Source: JAJDAT01 sp964570665 (lineage in GTDB: Bacteria; Nitrospinota; Nitrospinia; Nitrospinales; JAJDAT01). Taken from it: a DNA stretch of 64,000 nucleotides. The notes beneath the pieces are model-generated. The model had not been told where the DNA came from. It made no database searches and saw only the letters and a program-made list of their open reading frames with translations. The stretch's first letter is position 1. Each line of letters begins with the position of its first letter. The stretch covers positions 1 to 64,000 of the forward strand of contig CAZMZH010000011.1 of the NCBI GenBank assembly GCA_964570665.1, read 5' to 3'. A program made the translations under genes and the position numbers. Positions 1 to 8,720 of the stretch are shown piece by piece.

Positions 1-476
1 TACTTAACCCAAACACAGGCGAAGTTGTTTCTTAGGAGCTTGCCGAGGAATCTCGGTTTTTAGGGGAACCTGCTCCTCTGGAGCATAGATCCCTCCGCGT
101 TGGTCGGGATGACAGTTGAAGAAAAGCCAAACTCCCTCCCACAATGAAATGGAAAAACAGCGCTCTGAGTTCTCATATTTCTAAGAAATGTAAATACCAT
201 AAAATTACTATAAATTTTATAAAATTATTGATTTCTTATCTCAAATCCTTTATAGTTCCTATATTCAGACAAATTGATGGAAATCCTTAAGTTTTTTGAC
301 CTTATGCGGTTTTATTGAAGTCCGGTGAGCATACTGTTGGGCTAAAAAAGTTGGTTTTCAAGGGATTCTCTAAAAGCAGGTTTCTGCAAAGGTTTTGCGG
401 GGAAAGGAATCTTCGCTTTGTGAAAGCAATAGTTTTTCGCGGATTTATTAAGTTTGTGCCGTCGCTAAAAGTATTT
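1..476. other. intergenic region upstream of the two-partner secretion locus
   Basis: I see no convincing gene here. A short hairpin (CCGAG at 43-47, CTCGG at 52-56) is followed by five T residues and could be a weak terminator of a gene left of the window. A second small hairpin pairs 71-76 with 80-85. The stretch 180-300 is very AT-rich and probably carries the promoter of the tps genes. A reading frame runs upstream of 477 in the tpsB frame, but its N-terminus is basic and does not look like a signal peptide. Confidence 0.4.
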
Positions 477-2660
477 ATGAAATCGGTTTTAGCGCTGAGC
501 GTTTCCCTCGTTTTTTTGGGATATGGCCAAACTGCCGAAGTCGCCAAGCCGCGACCCTCGTTTATCCAAGCCGATGTTGTGGGTTTTTTGCAATGGCTTA
601 TTTTTGAACCGGAACCTGCACAAAATTCCCAAAATAAGAATAAGTCGCAAGGCTACCAACCGGATTCTGAAAAAAAATTACCTTTGACCGATAGAGTGAT
701 CGAGCAAGCTCGTTTTCTTTTGGAAAATATGCCCGCCGTTTCCAAAGGATCGGATAAACCTAAAGAAGTATCCCCACAGGATGAATGGAGCGGTCAAACT
801 AACCCCAGAAGGGTTGTTGAACCCACGGAAACAACTTCAAAACCAAGATTTTCTAAGTCCCCTAACAAAAAGCCTCAATCTAGCGCCAAGGAAAATAAAT
901 CCATGTTTGGTAGTTGGTTTTCTGGAGGTAAGACCCTGCTTGCCAACGCAACAACGTGGGCGATGGAAAAAGTGGGAGCTAGTGAAACCCGTTATAGCGA
1001 CGAAGAATTAAACGGCAATAGACGTTCGAATGGCAAAGGTATTGTCGAAGGGAGATTGCTGGAAGATACGGGTTTTTCGAGTCAAGCCTCTTCGGATTCT
1101 AATAACGTAATAAACGACGGTCGTAAGGTGAAAGATCCTGGCGCGGGTCCGACTTTTTTCGTTCGCGCGATAGATATTCAAGGAAACACGGTATTTTCCG
1201 ATGGCGTATTAGCCCCTATCGTGGATGTTGGCGAAGGTTTAGACATGACTTTAGGCGTTTTGAATCTGTATAGCCAAGAAATTCGCGCCTATTATCTTTC
1301 GAGAGGGTATTTCTTAGCCAAAGCCTTTGTTCCTAAACAAGAAGTTAAGGATGGGTTCGTTAAGATCGTTGTCGAAGAAGGTAAAATTGGGAATATTAAA
1401 GTCACTGGCAACGAAACGATTCCCACTAAAGAAATTTTAAAGAGATTTAAAAAGGTTACAAAAGAGAGAGTTCCTAATGAAAAAACTTTGGAAAGCGCTC
1501 TTTTAGAGCTCAACAGCATTACCGGGGTGCAGGCTAAGTCTTTGGTTAAACCCGGTCAGGTTCCAGGCGCCTCCGATTTGGAAATTATAATAAAAGAGCC
1601 ATTGCCTTATACCTTTGCTCTTGATGGCGATAACTTTGGATCTGAGTTTACGGGTAGAAACCGATTTGGAGTTACCGCAACCGCCGGGAATGTTCTGCGA
1701 CTAGGCGATCAATTATCCCTAAGAGGCGTTGATTCGGACGAAGATCAAAAAACTTTTCAAGCCTCTTACTCTATTCCCGTTAACGATAGCGGCGGAACGG
1801 CTGGATTTTCGTATATTTATTCCGAGCAAACCTTAGGCTTAGATTTGGCGGCGTTGAATGCGGGTGGTGAAACTAATATTGGAAGTTTGGAACTGGTTCA
1901 ACCGTTGTATCGTTCCAGGAGAGGTCTTATAAAAGCGCGCGCTGGATTTGATTTTCGAAAGTTTTCTAATTTTATACAAAATCAAACCTCGAGCGAAGAC
2001 GAACTCGTTGGCGGATTTTTGGGTATTTCCGGCGACTATAAGGACGAATTTCAAGGACATAGTTATTTTGATATTTCTGTGCATCGCGGTTTTAACGAAA
2101 CAAACGAAAACCGGGCTCTAGCTTCAAGGGTTCTTGGAGAAGGCGACGTAACTGTTGGGGCGTATAGTTTCTCTCGAACGCAAAATGCCGGGTTTTGGGA
2201 TAGCTATTTTGTGATTAAGTCTCTTGGGCAAATTGCCAGCGCACGCGCCCTTGCTCCCGATCTTTTTTATTTGGGCGGGTTTAGTTCGATAAGGGGATAT
2301 CCGTTAGCGGATCAGTCGGGCGACCAGGGTATTGCCGGTACGTTAGAATATGTTTTGCCGATTCCAGGGGTGGTTAATTTCTTAGGAGAGCTATATAATT
2401 TAAGAAATCATATTTCAGTGTTTGGTTTTGTCGACCATGGCGAGGCTTATGTTCTCAATAATCAACCTGGCGAAACCGACGTTTCTATAACGGGAGCCGG
2501 CGCTGGGATCCGAATGACTTTGCCTCAAGATGGTTCTTTTCCTTTTCTTGGGATAAACGCAAGCTATGGCGTTCCCGTAAGGGGTCCAAATCCTTCGGAT
2601 GGAACGAACGGAATTTGGTACGTTAACGGTTTTATGGCTTTTAGGTTTGACGATGCTTAG
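477..2660 (+). CDS. TpsB outer-membrane transporter, ShlB/FhaC family
   Basis: Outer-membrane pore of a two-partner (type Vb) secretion system, expected to export the TpsA adhesin encoded at 3813. I chose the ATG at 477 because it begins a clear signal peptide (MKSVLALSVSLVFLGYG); the frame stays open upstream to a TTG at 315. Residues ~25-225 are a polar, low-complexity region. A POTRA_2-like domain follows at ~226-300 and a second POTRA-like segment (GNIKVTGNETIP) at ~305-375. A beta-barrel runs from ~377 to the end and contains the conserved RGY loop motif (SIRGYPLADQ). The 727-residue product is longer than the ~550-600 typical of FhaC/ShlB because of the N-terminal insert. The next gene overlaps its 3' end by 8 bp. 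The family call is firm; the substrate is inferred from neighbours. Confidence 0.9.
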   Translation: MKSVLALSVSLVFLGYGQTAEVAKPRPSFIQADVVGFLQWLIFEPEPAQNSQNKNKSQGYQPDSEKKLPLTDRVIEQARFLLENMPAVSKGSDKPKEVSPQDEWSGQTNPRRVVEPTETTSKPRFSKSPNKKPQSSAKENKSMFGSWFSGGKTLLANATTWAMEKVGASETRYSDEELNGNRRSNGKGIVEGRLLEDTGFSSQASSDSNNVINDGRKVKDPGAGPTFFVRAIDIQGNTVFSDGVLAPIVDVGEGLDMTLGVLNLYSQEIRAYYLSRGYFLAKAFVPKQEVKDGFVKIVVEEGKIGNIKVTGNETIPTKEILKRFKKVTKERVPNEKTLESALLELNSITGVQAKSLVKPGQVPGASDLEIIIKEPLPYTFALDGDNFGSEFTGRNRFGVTATAGNVLRLGDQLSLRGVDSDEDQKTFQASYSIPVNDSGGTAGFSYIYSEQTLGLDLAALNAGGETNIGSLELVQPLYRSRRGLIKARAGFDFRKFSNFIQNQTSSEDELVGGFLGISGDYKDEFQGHSYFDISVHRGFNETNENRALASRVLGEGDVTVGAYSFSRTQNAGFWDSYFVIKSLGQIASARALAPDLFYLGGFSSIRGYPLADQSGDQGIAGTLEYVLPIPGVVNFLGELYNLRNHISVFGFVDHGEAYVLNNQPGETDVSITGAGAGIRMTLPQDGSFPFLGINASYGVPVRGPNPSDGTNGIWYVNGFMAFRFDDA

Positions 2661-3693
2661 ATTCTCTAAAAAAATAAATAATTCTTTAAGGAATTGCGTT
2701 TCCCTTGTATTTTTATTGTTCTTTATTATTTGGACTGTCGACTCCTGGGCTGACGATCAACCGGTTGGAAAAGTTATCGCCATTAGCGGTAAAGTTGAGT
2801 TTGCCACTATAGATGAAACGGAAGGACAACAAAAGAAAGGCTTATTAAATTTAGTTACGTTTTCGCCTTGGAAGACGGCTGATTTTCAACAATTGGTTTA
2901 CGCAAAAGACGTTTATAAAACAAAACGCGGGAGCCGGTTAAAAATACTTTTTAACGATAATAGCCTAATAGCTTTGGGACCCAACTCCACCATGAAAGTG
3001 CAGTCGTATGTTTATTCTCCACAGGATAAACTAAGGAAAACCACCATTGATATAGCCAACGGCTTTGCCATGTATATCATTAATAAATCGCAAACGCACT
3101 CAAAGTCTAAGTTTAAGATTGTCAGCCCTGTGGCAAACTTATCCTCTCGAGGTACTCAAGGTTATATAAGTTCTTTTCCTGGCGAAACCATTGTTGCAAA
3201 TCAAGCGGGTTCTATGGCCACTCAAAATAGAGACCCGAGAGTTCCCGGTTCGGTCATTGTTGGACCTATGTCTCGTACCATTGTTGAGTCGGGCAAACCG
3301 CCAGAGTTACCCGCTTCGCTAAGCGGCGGAGAACTTTCAGCTATACGTATTGGCATATTAGGCAGAGTGGAATCCTTTGCAAGCGCATCCAATCAGTCGT
3401 TAATAAATGTTCAAAAGCAATCAGAGACCTCGGAAGACGAAGAAGAAAAAGATATCCGCGATTCAATTGAGTCGTCTTCGGCGGCAGATGAAGAGTCCAT
3501 TGACTCTAGGAAAGGTTATTTAGACGCATTGTCCGAGGGACGAGAAGGTTTTGCTTCTCCAGGCGGTAATGGACAGAATCAGTTTTTTCTAGGCAAAGTA
3601 GGACCTGGCGATCGAGGATATGGGAACGCCCAAGACTTTGCGTCTTTTAACGAGCCTTTTGATCCAGGCATTTTGAGCGCTTGCGGGCCTTAG
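2653..3693 (+). CDS. exported FecR-domain protein of the tps locus
   Basis: The ATG at 2653 overlaps the end of tpsB, which suggests translational coupling; the frame is open further upstream, but this ATG starts the signal peptide (residues 1-33, ending near DSWA). A FecR-type domain covers roughly residues 40-165, with the motif RGSRLKILFNDNSLIALGP. The C-terminal half is acidic and Ser/Glu-rich and probably disordered. FecR was first known as an inner-membrane sigma-factor regulator, but secreted FecR-domain proteins are common beside large surface proteins. No sigma-factor gene is nearby, so a structural or assembly role with TpsA/TpsB is more likely than iron signalling. The protein ends LSACGP, so a Cys lies three residues from the C-terminus. 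Confidence 0.8.
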   Translation: MLRFSKKINNSLRNCVSLVFLLFFIIWTVDSWADDQPVGKVIAISGKVEFATIDETEGQQKKGLLNLVTFSPWKTADFQQLVYAKDVYKTKRGSRLKILFNDNSLIALGPNSTMKVQSYVYSPQDKLRKTTIDIANGFAMYIINKSQTHSKSKFKIVSPVANLSSRGTQGYISSFPGETIVANQAGSMATQNRDPRVPGSVIVGPMSRTIVESGKPPELPASLSGGELSAIRIGILGRVESFASASNQSLINVQKQSETSEDEEEKDIRDSIESSSAADEESIDSRKGYLDALSEGREGFASPGGNGQNQFFLGKVGPGDRGYGNAQDFASFNEPFDPGILSACGP

Positions 3694-3709
3694 TATTTAT
3701 ATTGGAATC

Positions 3710-3808
3710 TTAATCTCACAAGTGGGTTTAATTCCTCGTGGCTTGCTGCGTATTTTAAAATAATATTTTTCATAGGATACTCCGTCCGCTTGCGGCGGGG
3801 TCGTTCAT
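3710..3808 (+). repeat. dispersed ~100-bp repeat, copy A
   Basis: Intergenic sequence that closely matches 21262-21372 and 52636-52746. Shared blocks are AAGTGGGTTTAATTC, a GTGGCTTG hairpin region, TATTTTAAA, and a terminal CCGTCCGCTTGCGGCGGGG followed by TCGTTCAT. The last block folds into a CCGC-TT-GCGG hairpin. This copy is the most diverged and ends five bases before the tpsA start codon, so it forms the leader of that gene. Confidence 0.85.
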
Positions 3809-3812
3809 TTAT

Positions 3813-6458
3813 ATGTTGATGACAAACTTAATGAAAAAATGGTTTCGAACGACGGCATTGACCGTTGGGTTCCTAATTTTTTTATTAGGGGGATTTCCTA
3901 CCTTATTATTTTCGTTGCCTCTCGATGGTCAAATTACATCGGGCGACGGTAGTTTCCAACAGCCTAGTGGAACCGAATTAATCATTCAGCAAAACTCAGA
4001 TAGGCTCATCTCTCAGTGGAAACAGTTTAATATTGGGACGAATGAAAAAGTTCAATTTCTACAACCTCATTCGGAAGCGATAGCGCTCAATCGAATAACT
4101 GGCGGTAACCCCAGCGAAATTTTAGGACAATTATTGGCGAATGGAAAAATATTTTTGTTGAACCCATCTGGAATCTTTTTTGGGCATAGCGCACGCGTTG
4201 ATGTTGGCGGTTTGATGGCTTCGACTCTTAGCTTGAGCGATAATGATTTTCTTGATGGGCGTTACTCATTTGTTCAAGATCCAGATAGACCGTTAGCCGC
4301 TATTATAAATGAAGGAACCATAAATGCCGATAATGGCTATGTAGGTTTGTTAGCTCCTTCGGTCGTAAATAAAGGAACTGTTGTCGCTAATTTAGGTTCC
4401 ATTCATATGGCTTCGGGAGAAGCCGCCATTTTGGATTTTACCGGAGATGGATTGATTAATTTTGAAATTACTCAACCGGTTAGAGGGGACGTTATAGACA
4501 CGGCGGGTAATGTGACGCACGATCGCGTCATTAACTCTGGAACGCTTCAGTCGGATGGGGGGCATGTTGCTCTTTCTGCGCGCGATGCCGTAAAAGTTTT
4601 TGATAACGTGGTTAGTCATACCGGGACTATTCAAGCCAGAACGGTTGAAAAAAGAGAAGGTCGAGTTTTCTTAAACGGTGGCGACCAGGGCGTTACTAAT
4701 GTGACTGGCTCTATTGACGTTTCTGGTATGGATGGCGATGAACGCGGAGGTAGGGTTCATATTTTAGGAGATAAAGTCGGCCTTTTTGGTAACGCCAGCG
4801 TTAACGCTTCCGGGAATAATGGAGGAGGAACCATTCTCATTGGAGGTGATTATCAGGGGCAAGGAACCGTAAAAAACGCTTCAAAATCTTATGTCGGCAA
4901 AAATGTGATATTGAATGCCAGAGCGATAAATTCGGGAGATGGCGGTAAAGCGATCGTTTGGTCAGACGACACCACACGATTTTTTGGAACCGTTGACGCA
5001 CGAGGAGGCGATGCCTCGGGAGATGGCGGTTTTGTGGAAGTATCCGGTAAACAAATTCTTAGGTTTGACGGTAAAGTGGATACCACCGCTATTAACGGAA
5101 AGACAGGCGTTTTATTATTGGACCCTGATAGTATTACTATTTCAGATGGAACCGGCGGCGCTAACGATAGTTTAGTTGGGGCGGCGGATGGGACTGTTGC
5201 TTTTGCGGACGAGTCTGGTAGTGCAACTACAATTTCTGAACAGGCTTTAGAAACTGTTGGAGCAACTACTAATATCGTTTTGCAGGCTGATACTAGCATT
5301 ACGGTTGCAGATTTAACCGACAATCTTCTGGATTTACAGCAAACCTCCGGTAATTCGGTTACTTTTACAACGACCAACGAGGCTGGCACGATTTCATTCA
5401 CGGATGTTGCCGATGAACTGAGGACTCAAGGCGGTAGCGTAACTATGAATTCATCTGGCGGAACGGTGAGCGTTAGTAAAATTACCACTAATGGAGGCGC
5501 AGTAACTTTAAACGGAGCCGACGGAGTTACGGTTAATGGCGATATTCAAACTGGAGGCGGTGACTATACGGTTGACGCGGATAGCGACGATGGAAGCGTG
5601 GGCACTTACACTCAGGGAGTTAATAATACGGTGCGAACGGCTGGCGGAGCAGTATCCATCACTGCGGGGGATATCGACTTATTAAACGGATCGGCTAATA
5701 TTTCAGGTTCCACTACCAATTTTAGATCTATTATTACCGATAGTAACTTTACAGATGGAGGTTCCGTTACAATCAATCAATCCACTAGCGGAAAAACTAT
5801 AGGTATAGGCGAATCTGCTGCAAGCGAATTTAATTTAGATCAAAACGAATTGGCCAGTATACGTACTCCTACTTTAAATATTGGCAGCCTTGGAACTTCG
5901 GGAGATATAACCGTAAATAGCGCTGATTTTGGGCTTAAGGCCACAACAATTACCTCTGGATCGGGAATAACGCTTTCGGGAAGCAAAGTCATTTATCGGA
6001 AGGATCTAGCGTTTAACGCTAAAGGTTCTGTTAGCATTTCTAATGGGTCGAGTATTGAAGCGCATATATCTGGGAAAAGCGCCGGTTTTTCAGCAAGAGG
6101 CGATTCCGATGTGCTAGATGGAGGTGGAGTTACTTTAGATTCTACCAGCTCAATTACCACTCAAGGCGGCGATGTATCGCTAACGGGAAATTCAGTAAGC
6201 AATAGCGGTACAATAACGACTAATGGAGGTACTCTTACTACTCTTGAACAATCGACGACTTCTAGTTCTTCAAGTAGTTCGAGTAGCAGTTCTTCTAGCG
6301 GAGGAAGCATATCTATTGTTGGAGGAAGCACAAATAGTTCGGTTACTATTTTAACGCCACCCGACCCTAGCCAAGTCGTAACTATTGTTCAGACTCAAAA
6401 TAGCCAATTCGTTTCTCGGTTTTTCAAGAAACTTGGAGAAAACTCAGGTGGTTGTTGA
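3813..6458 (+). CDS. TpsA filamentous hemagglutinin-like exoprotein
   Basis: Large secreted adhesin of the two-partner system, exported by the TpsB at 477. A signal peptide occupies residues ~7-34; ATG codons at 3813, 3819 and 3831 are all possible starts. The TPS domain (residues ~35-280) carries the conserved block ending FLLNPSGIFFG. Downstream is a long beta-helix-like region of short Gly/Asn/Thr/Val-rich repeats. A run of Ser, broken only near its start, follows at ~813-828. The protein ends in a single Cys (SGGC). At 881 residues it is short for a FhaB/HMW adhesin. The three tps genes lie on one strand, so co-expression is likely, although repeat copy A separates this gene from the other two. 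Confidence 0.9.
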   Translation: MLMTNLMKKWFRTTALTVGFLIFLLGGFPTLLFSLPLDGQITSGDGSFQQPSGTELIIQQNSDRLISQWKQFNIGTNEKVQFLQPHSEAIALNRITGGNPSEILGQLLANGKIFLLNPSGIFFGHSARVDVGGLMASTLSLSDNDFLDGRYSFVQDPDRPLAAIINEGTINADNGYVGLLAPSVVNKGTVVANLGSIHMASGEAAILDFTGDGLINFEITQPVRGDVIDTAGNVTHDRVINSGTLQSDGGHVALSARDAVKVFDNVVSHTGTIQARTVEKREGRVFLNGGDQGVTNVTGSIDVSGMDGDERGGRVHILGDKVGLFGNASVNASGNNGGGTILIGGDYQGQGTVKNASKSYVGKNVILNARAINSGDGGKAIVWSDDTTRFFGTVDARGGDASGDGGFVEVSGKQILRFDGKVDTTAINGKTGVLLLDPDSITISDGTGGANDSLVGAADGTVAFADESGSATTISEQALETVGATTNIVLQADTSITVADLTDNLLDLQQTSGNSVTFTTTNEAGTISFTDVADELRTQGGSVTMNSSGGTVSVSKITTNGGAVTLNGADGVTVNGDIQTGGGDYTVDADSDDGSVGTYTQGVNNTVRTAGGAVSITAGDIDLLNGSANISGSTTNFRSIITDSNFTDGGSVTINQSTSGKTIGIGESAASEFNLDQNELASIRTPTLNIGSLGTSGDITVNSADFGLKATTITSGSGITLSGSKVIYRKDLAFNAKGSVSISNGSSIEAHISGKSAGFSARGDSDVLDGGGVTLDSTSSITTQGGDVSLTGNSVSNSGTITTNGGTLTTLEQSTTSSSSSSSSSSSSSGGSISIVGGSTNSSVTILTPPDPSQVVTIVQTQNSQFVSRFFKKLGENSGGC

Positions 6459-6647
6459 CTGCTTTTTTTTGGAGTAATTTTTTAAATTTTTGTGTTCTTC
6501 CTACCTTACTAGCGTAATTAATTGAAAAACGTTAAAAAATAAAGTTTTAAAAATTAAGTCTAAGCAAAAAAATAGCTTTAAAATTTCACTTTCGATCAAT
6601 ACAATAATTGTTAGCTTCTTATTTTATCTAGCCTTCGAAGAGCCACA

Positions 6648-8720
6648 TTGATCCTCCAATTTTTTAAAAGAATACTTTTCTTTAGTTACAGCCTGATCCT
6701 TCTTGGGATTGTCATTTCAATTGTCGTTTATATTAATGTAAAAAACGATATTCCCAGGCTACCGGAAAAATTAAGTTTTCTTAATTTAAGTTTACCTACC
6801 GAAATTTATTCCTCCGATGGAAATTTAATAAAAGTTCTCGGACGTCGAAATCCAGTTGGCATAGACGAAATTTCACCTTATTTTTTAAATGCGATTGTTT
6901 CTGTTGAAGACGCTCGATTTTATAAACATAAGGGAGTAGACCACATTGCTTTGGCCAGGGCTTTATATGTTAATTTGAAAAAAAGGCGCGTTATCCAAGG
7001 CGGCAGCACGATCAGCCAACAATTAGCAAAAAACTTATTCTTTTCCTTTGAGCGGAACTGGTTGAGGAAAGTTAAAGAACTATTGATCGCTTTACAGATG
7101 GAAGTTTCATTTAGTAAGAAAGAAATTCTCGAAGCTTATAGCAATCAGATTTATTTTGGTAATGGGGCTTATGGAGTGGAGGATGCTAGTAAAGTTTATT
7201 TTGGCCTTCGCGCTAAAGATTTGACTCTATTGCAAGCCGTTACTTTAGCTGGAATCCCTCACGCGCCAAATCAAGCAAATCCATTTTCAAATTATGAACG
7301 ATCTCAAAAACGCGCGCTTTATATTTTAGAAAGAATGGTTGCGGAAGGTTATATAAATGCGAATGAAAAAGTTGAGGCATTCAACTCAAGCTTAAATTTA
7401 ACGACGCCCAATGAACGTTCAGATCCTAACTCATATTTTGTAGATTATATTTTAGATAAATTAGAAAAAGATTATGGCAAGGAATTCGTATATTTTGGCG
7501 GACTTAAAGTTTTTACCACTCTGAATACCCGTTGGCAAAAGTACGCCCAGGAGGCGGTCAACAACCATTTAAAATTCTTAGAAAAAAATATGCCAGTCGA
7601 GGAAGGAGAGAAGGAGCTTCTGCAATCTGCCTTAGTTTCCGTTGAAAATCAAACGGGAGCCGTCCGCGTAATGTTGGGCGGTAGGAACTATTCGTATAGC
7701 CAATTTAATCGAGCGGTATCGAATAACAGAATGCCAGGTTCTTCTTTTAAACCGTTTGTTTATCTAACGGGTATGGAAACTCTCGGGTATCATTCAGGAT
7801 CCGTTGTTGTGGACGAGCCTGTAACTTTCAACTTACCTGGAGGCAAACCATGGTCTCCCGCAAATTTTGGCAATAAATACATGGGCAATATTATTTTGAA
7901 AAAGGCGCTCATGCATTCGGTTAATTTGGTATCGGCTCAGTTAGTTTGGCAAGTTAAGCCGGAAAAAGTAATTGAGACAGCTAGAAGGTTTGGAATTATG
8001 AGTCCTCTTGGCAATAACTTATCGTTGGCTCTTGGTACTTCCGGAGTTTCTCCTTTAGAAATGGCTGCCGCCTATAGTGTCTTAGCAAATTTAGGGATTT
8101 GGAATGAACCTTATTTCATTAAAAAGATTGAAGATTTTAGCGGGCACCGACTTCACGAACGTTTTTTTCGAAGTATTCAAAAATACTCTCCTAAGACAAT
8201 TTATCCCCTTGTGGATATGATGAAAGGAGTGATTGAAGGAGGCACAGGAAGGAGCGTAAGGAGGATGGGATTTGACCGGCCCGCGGGAGGAAAAACTGGC
8301 ACCACTAACGACGGTAAGGACGCTTGGTTTATAGGGTTTTCCAAGGAATTGTCTACCTCTGTGTGGGTTGGAAAAGATAATAATGAACCCATGACGGACG
8401 TTAATGGAAGAGAAATGACGGGCGGTCGCGGCGCGGCGCCAATTTGGACATTCTTTATGGAAAAAGCTTTGAAAGGTAAAGAAAAGAAACAATTTCCCGT
8501 GCCGGAAGGAATAAAGTTTGTTCCCGTGGATTATCAAACGGGATTGCCAACTGATAAATTAGGCGCTAACTCTCTTCAAATTGCAGTTTCTGAAGAATTG
8601 GAATTTCCAAAACCAGAAGAGAAACTGAGTCAGGATGTTTTCTTGAATCACGAAGAGGTTAATGAAGAGGCTATTCCAAAAGCCACAACAACTCTTAAAA
8701 ATGCCGACGGTAGTTTATGA
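6648..8720 (+). CDS. class A penicillin-binding protein (PBP1a-type)
   Basis: Bifunctional peptidoglycan synthase anchored in the inner membrane with both catalytic domains in the periplasm. A TTG codon at 6648 gives the N-terminal membrane anchor (residues ~7-28); no nearby in-frame ATG fits. The GT51 glycosyltransferase domain (~55-235) shows EDARFYKHKG, GGSTISQQLAKNLF and EAYSNQIYFGNGAYG. The transpeptidase domain shows SSFK (Ser365), SVN (Ser424-Asn426) and KTGT (Lys549), so both activities look intact. The last ATGA overlaps the start of the SPOR gene. The assignment to PBP1a rather than PBP1b/1c is not certain. Confidence 0.93.
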   Translation: MILQFFKRILFFSYSLILLGIVISIVVYINVKNDIPRLPEKLSFLNLSLPTEIYSSDGNLIKVLGRRNPVGIDEISPYFLNAIVSVEDARFYKHKGVDHIALARALYVNLKKRRVIQGGSTISQQLAKNLFFSFERNWLRKVKELLIALQMEVSFSKKEILEAYSNQIYFGNGAYGVEDASKVYFGLRAKDLTLLQAVTLAGIPHAPNQANPFSNYERSQKRALYILERMVAEGYINANEKVEAFNSSLNLTTPNERSDPNSYFVDYILDKLEKDYGKEFVYFGGLKVFTTLNTRWQKYAQEAVNNHLKFLEKNMPVEEGEKELLQSALVSVENQTGAVRVMLGGRNYSYSQFNRAVSNNRMPGSSFKPFVYLTGMETLGYHSGSVVVDEPVTFNLPGGKPWSPANFGNKYMGNIILKKALMHSVNLVSAQLVWQVKPEKVIETARRFGIMSPLGNNLSLALGTSGVSPLEMAAAYSVLANLGIWNEPYFIKKIEDFSGHRLHERFFRSIQKYSPKTIYPLVDMMKGVIEGGTGRSVRRMGFDRPAGGKTGTTNDGKDAWFIGFSKELSTSVWVGKDNNEPMTDVNGREMTGGRGAAPIWTFFMEKALKGKEKKQFPVPEGIKFVPVDYQTGLPTDKLGANSLQIAVSEELEFPKPEEKLSQDVFLNHEEVNEEAIPKATTTLKNADGSL

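Noticed and set aside
86..115. Sequence like short REP-type repeats (CCCTCCGCG with GGGATGACAG), and similar bits flanking the IS (GTCATCCCT at left, ATGACGCGCGGGAGG at right)
   Set aside because: Similarity is short and broken; I could not show it is one repeat family rather than chance.
4889..5401. 170-residue minus-strand open frame inside tpsA
   Set aside because: Lies wholly within the adhesin coding region and has low-complexity Ser/Thr/Val composition mirroring the repeats; a shadow of the real frame.
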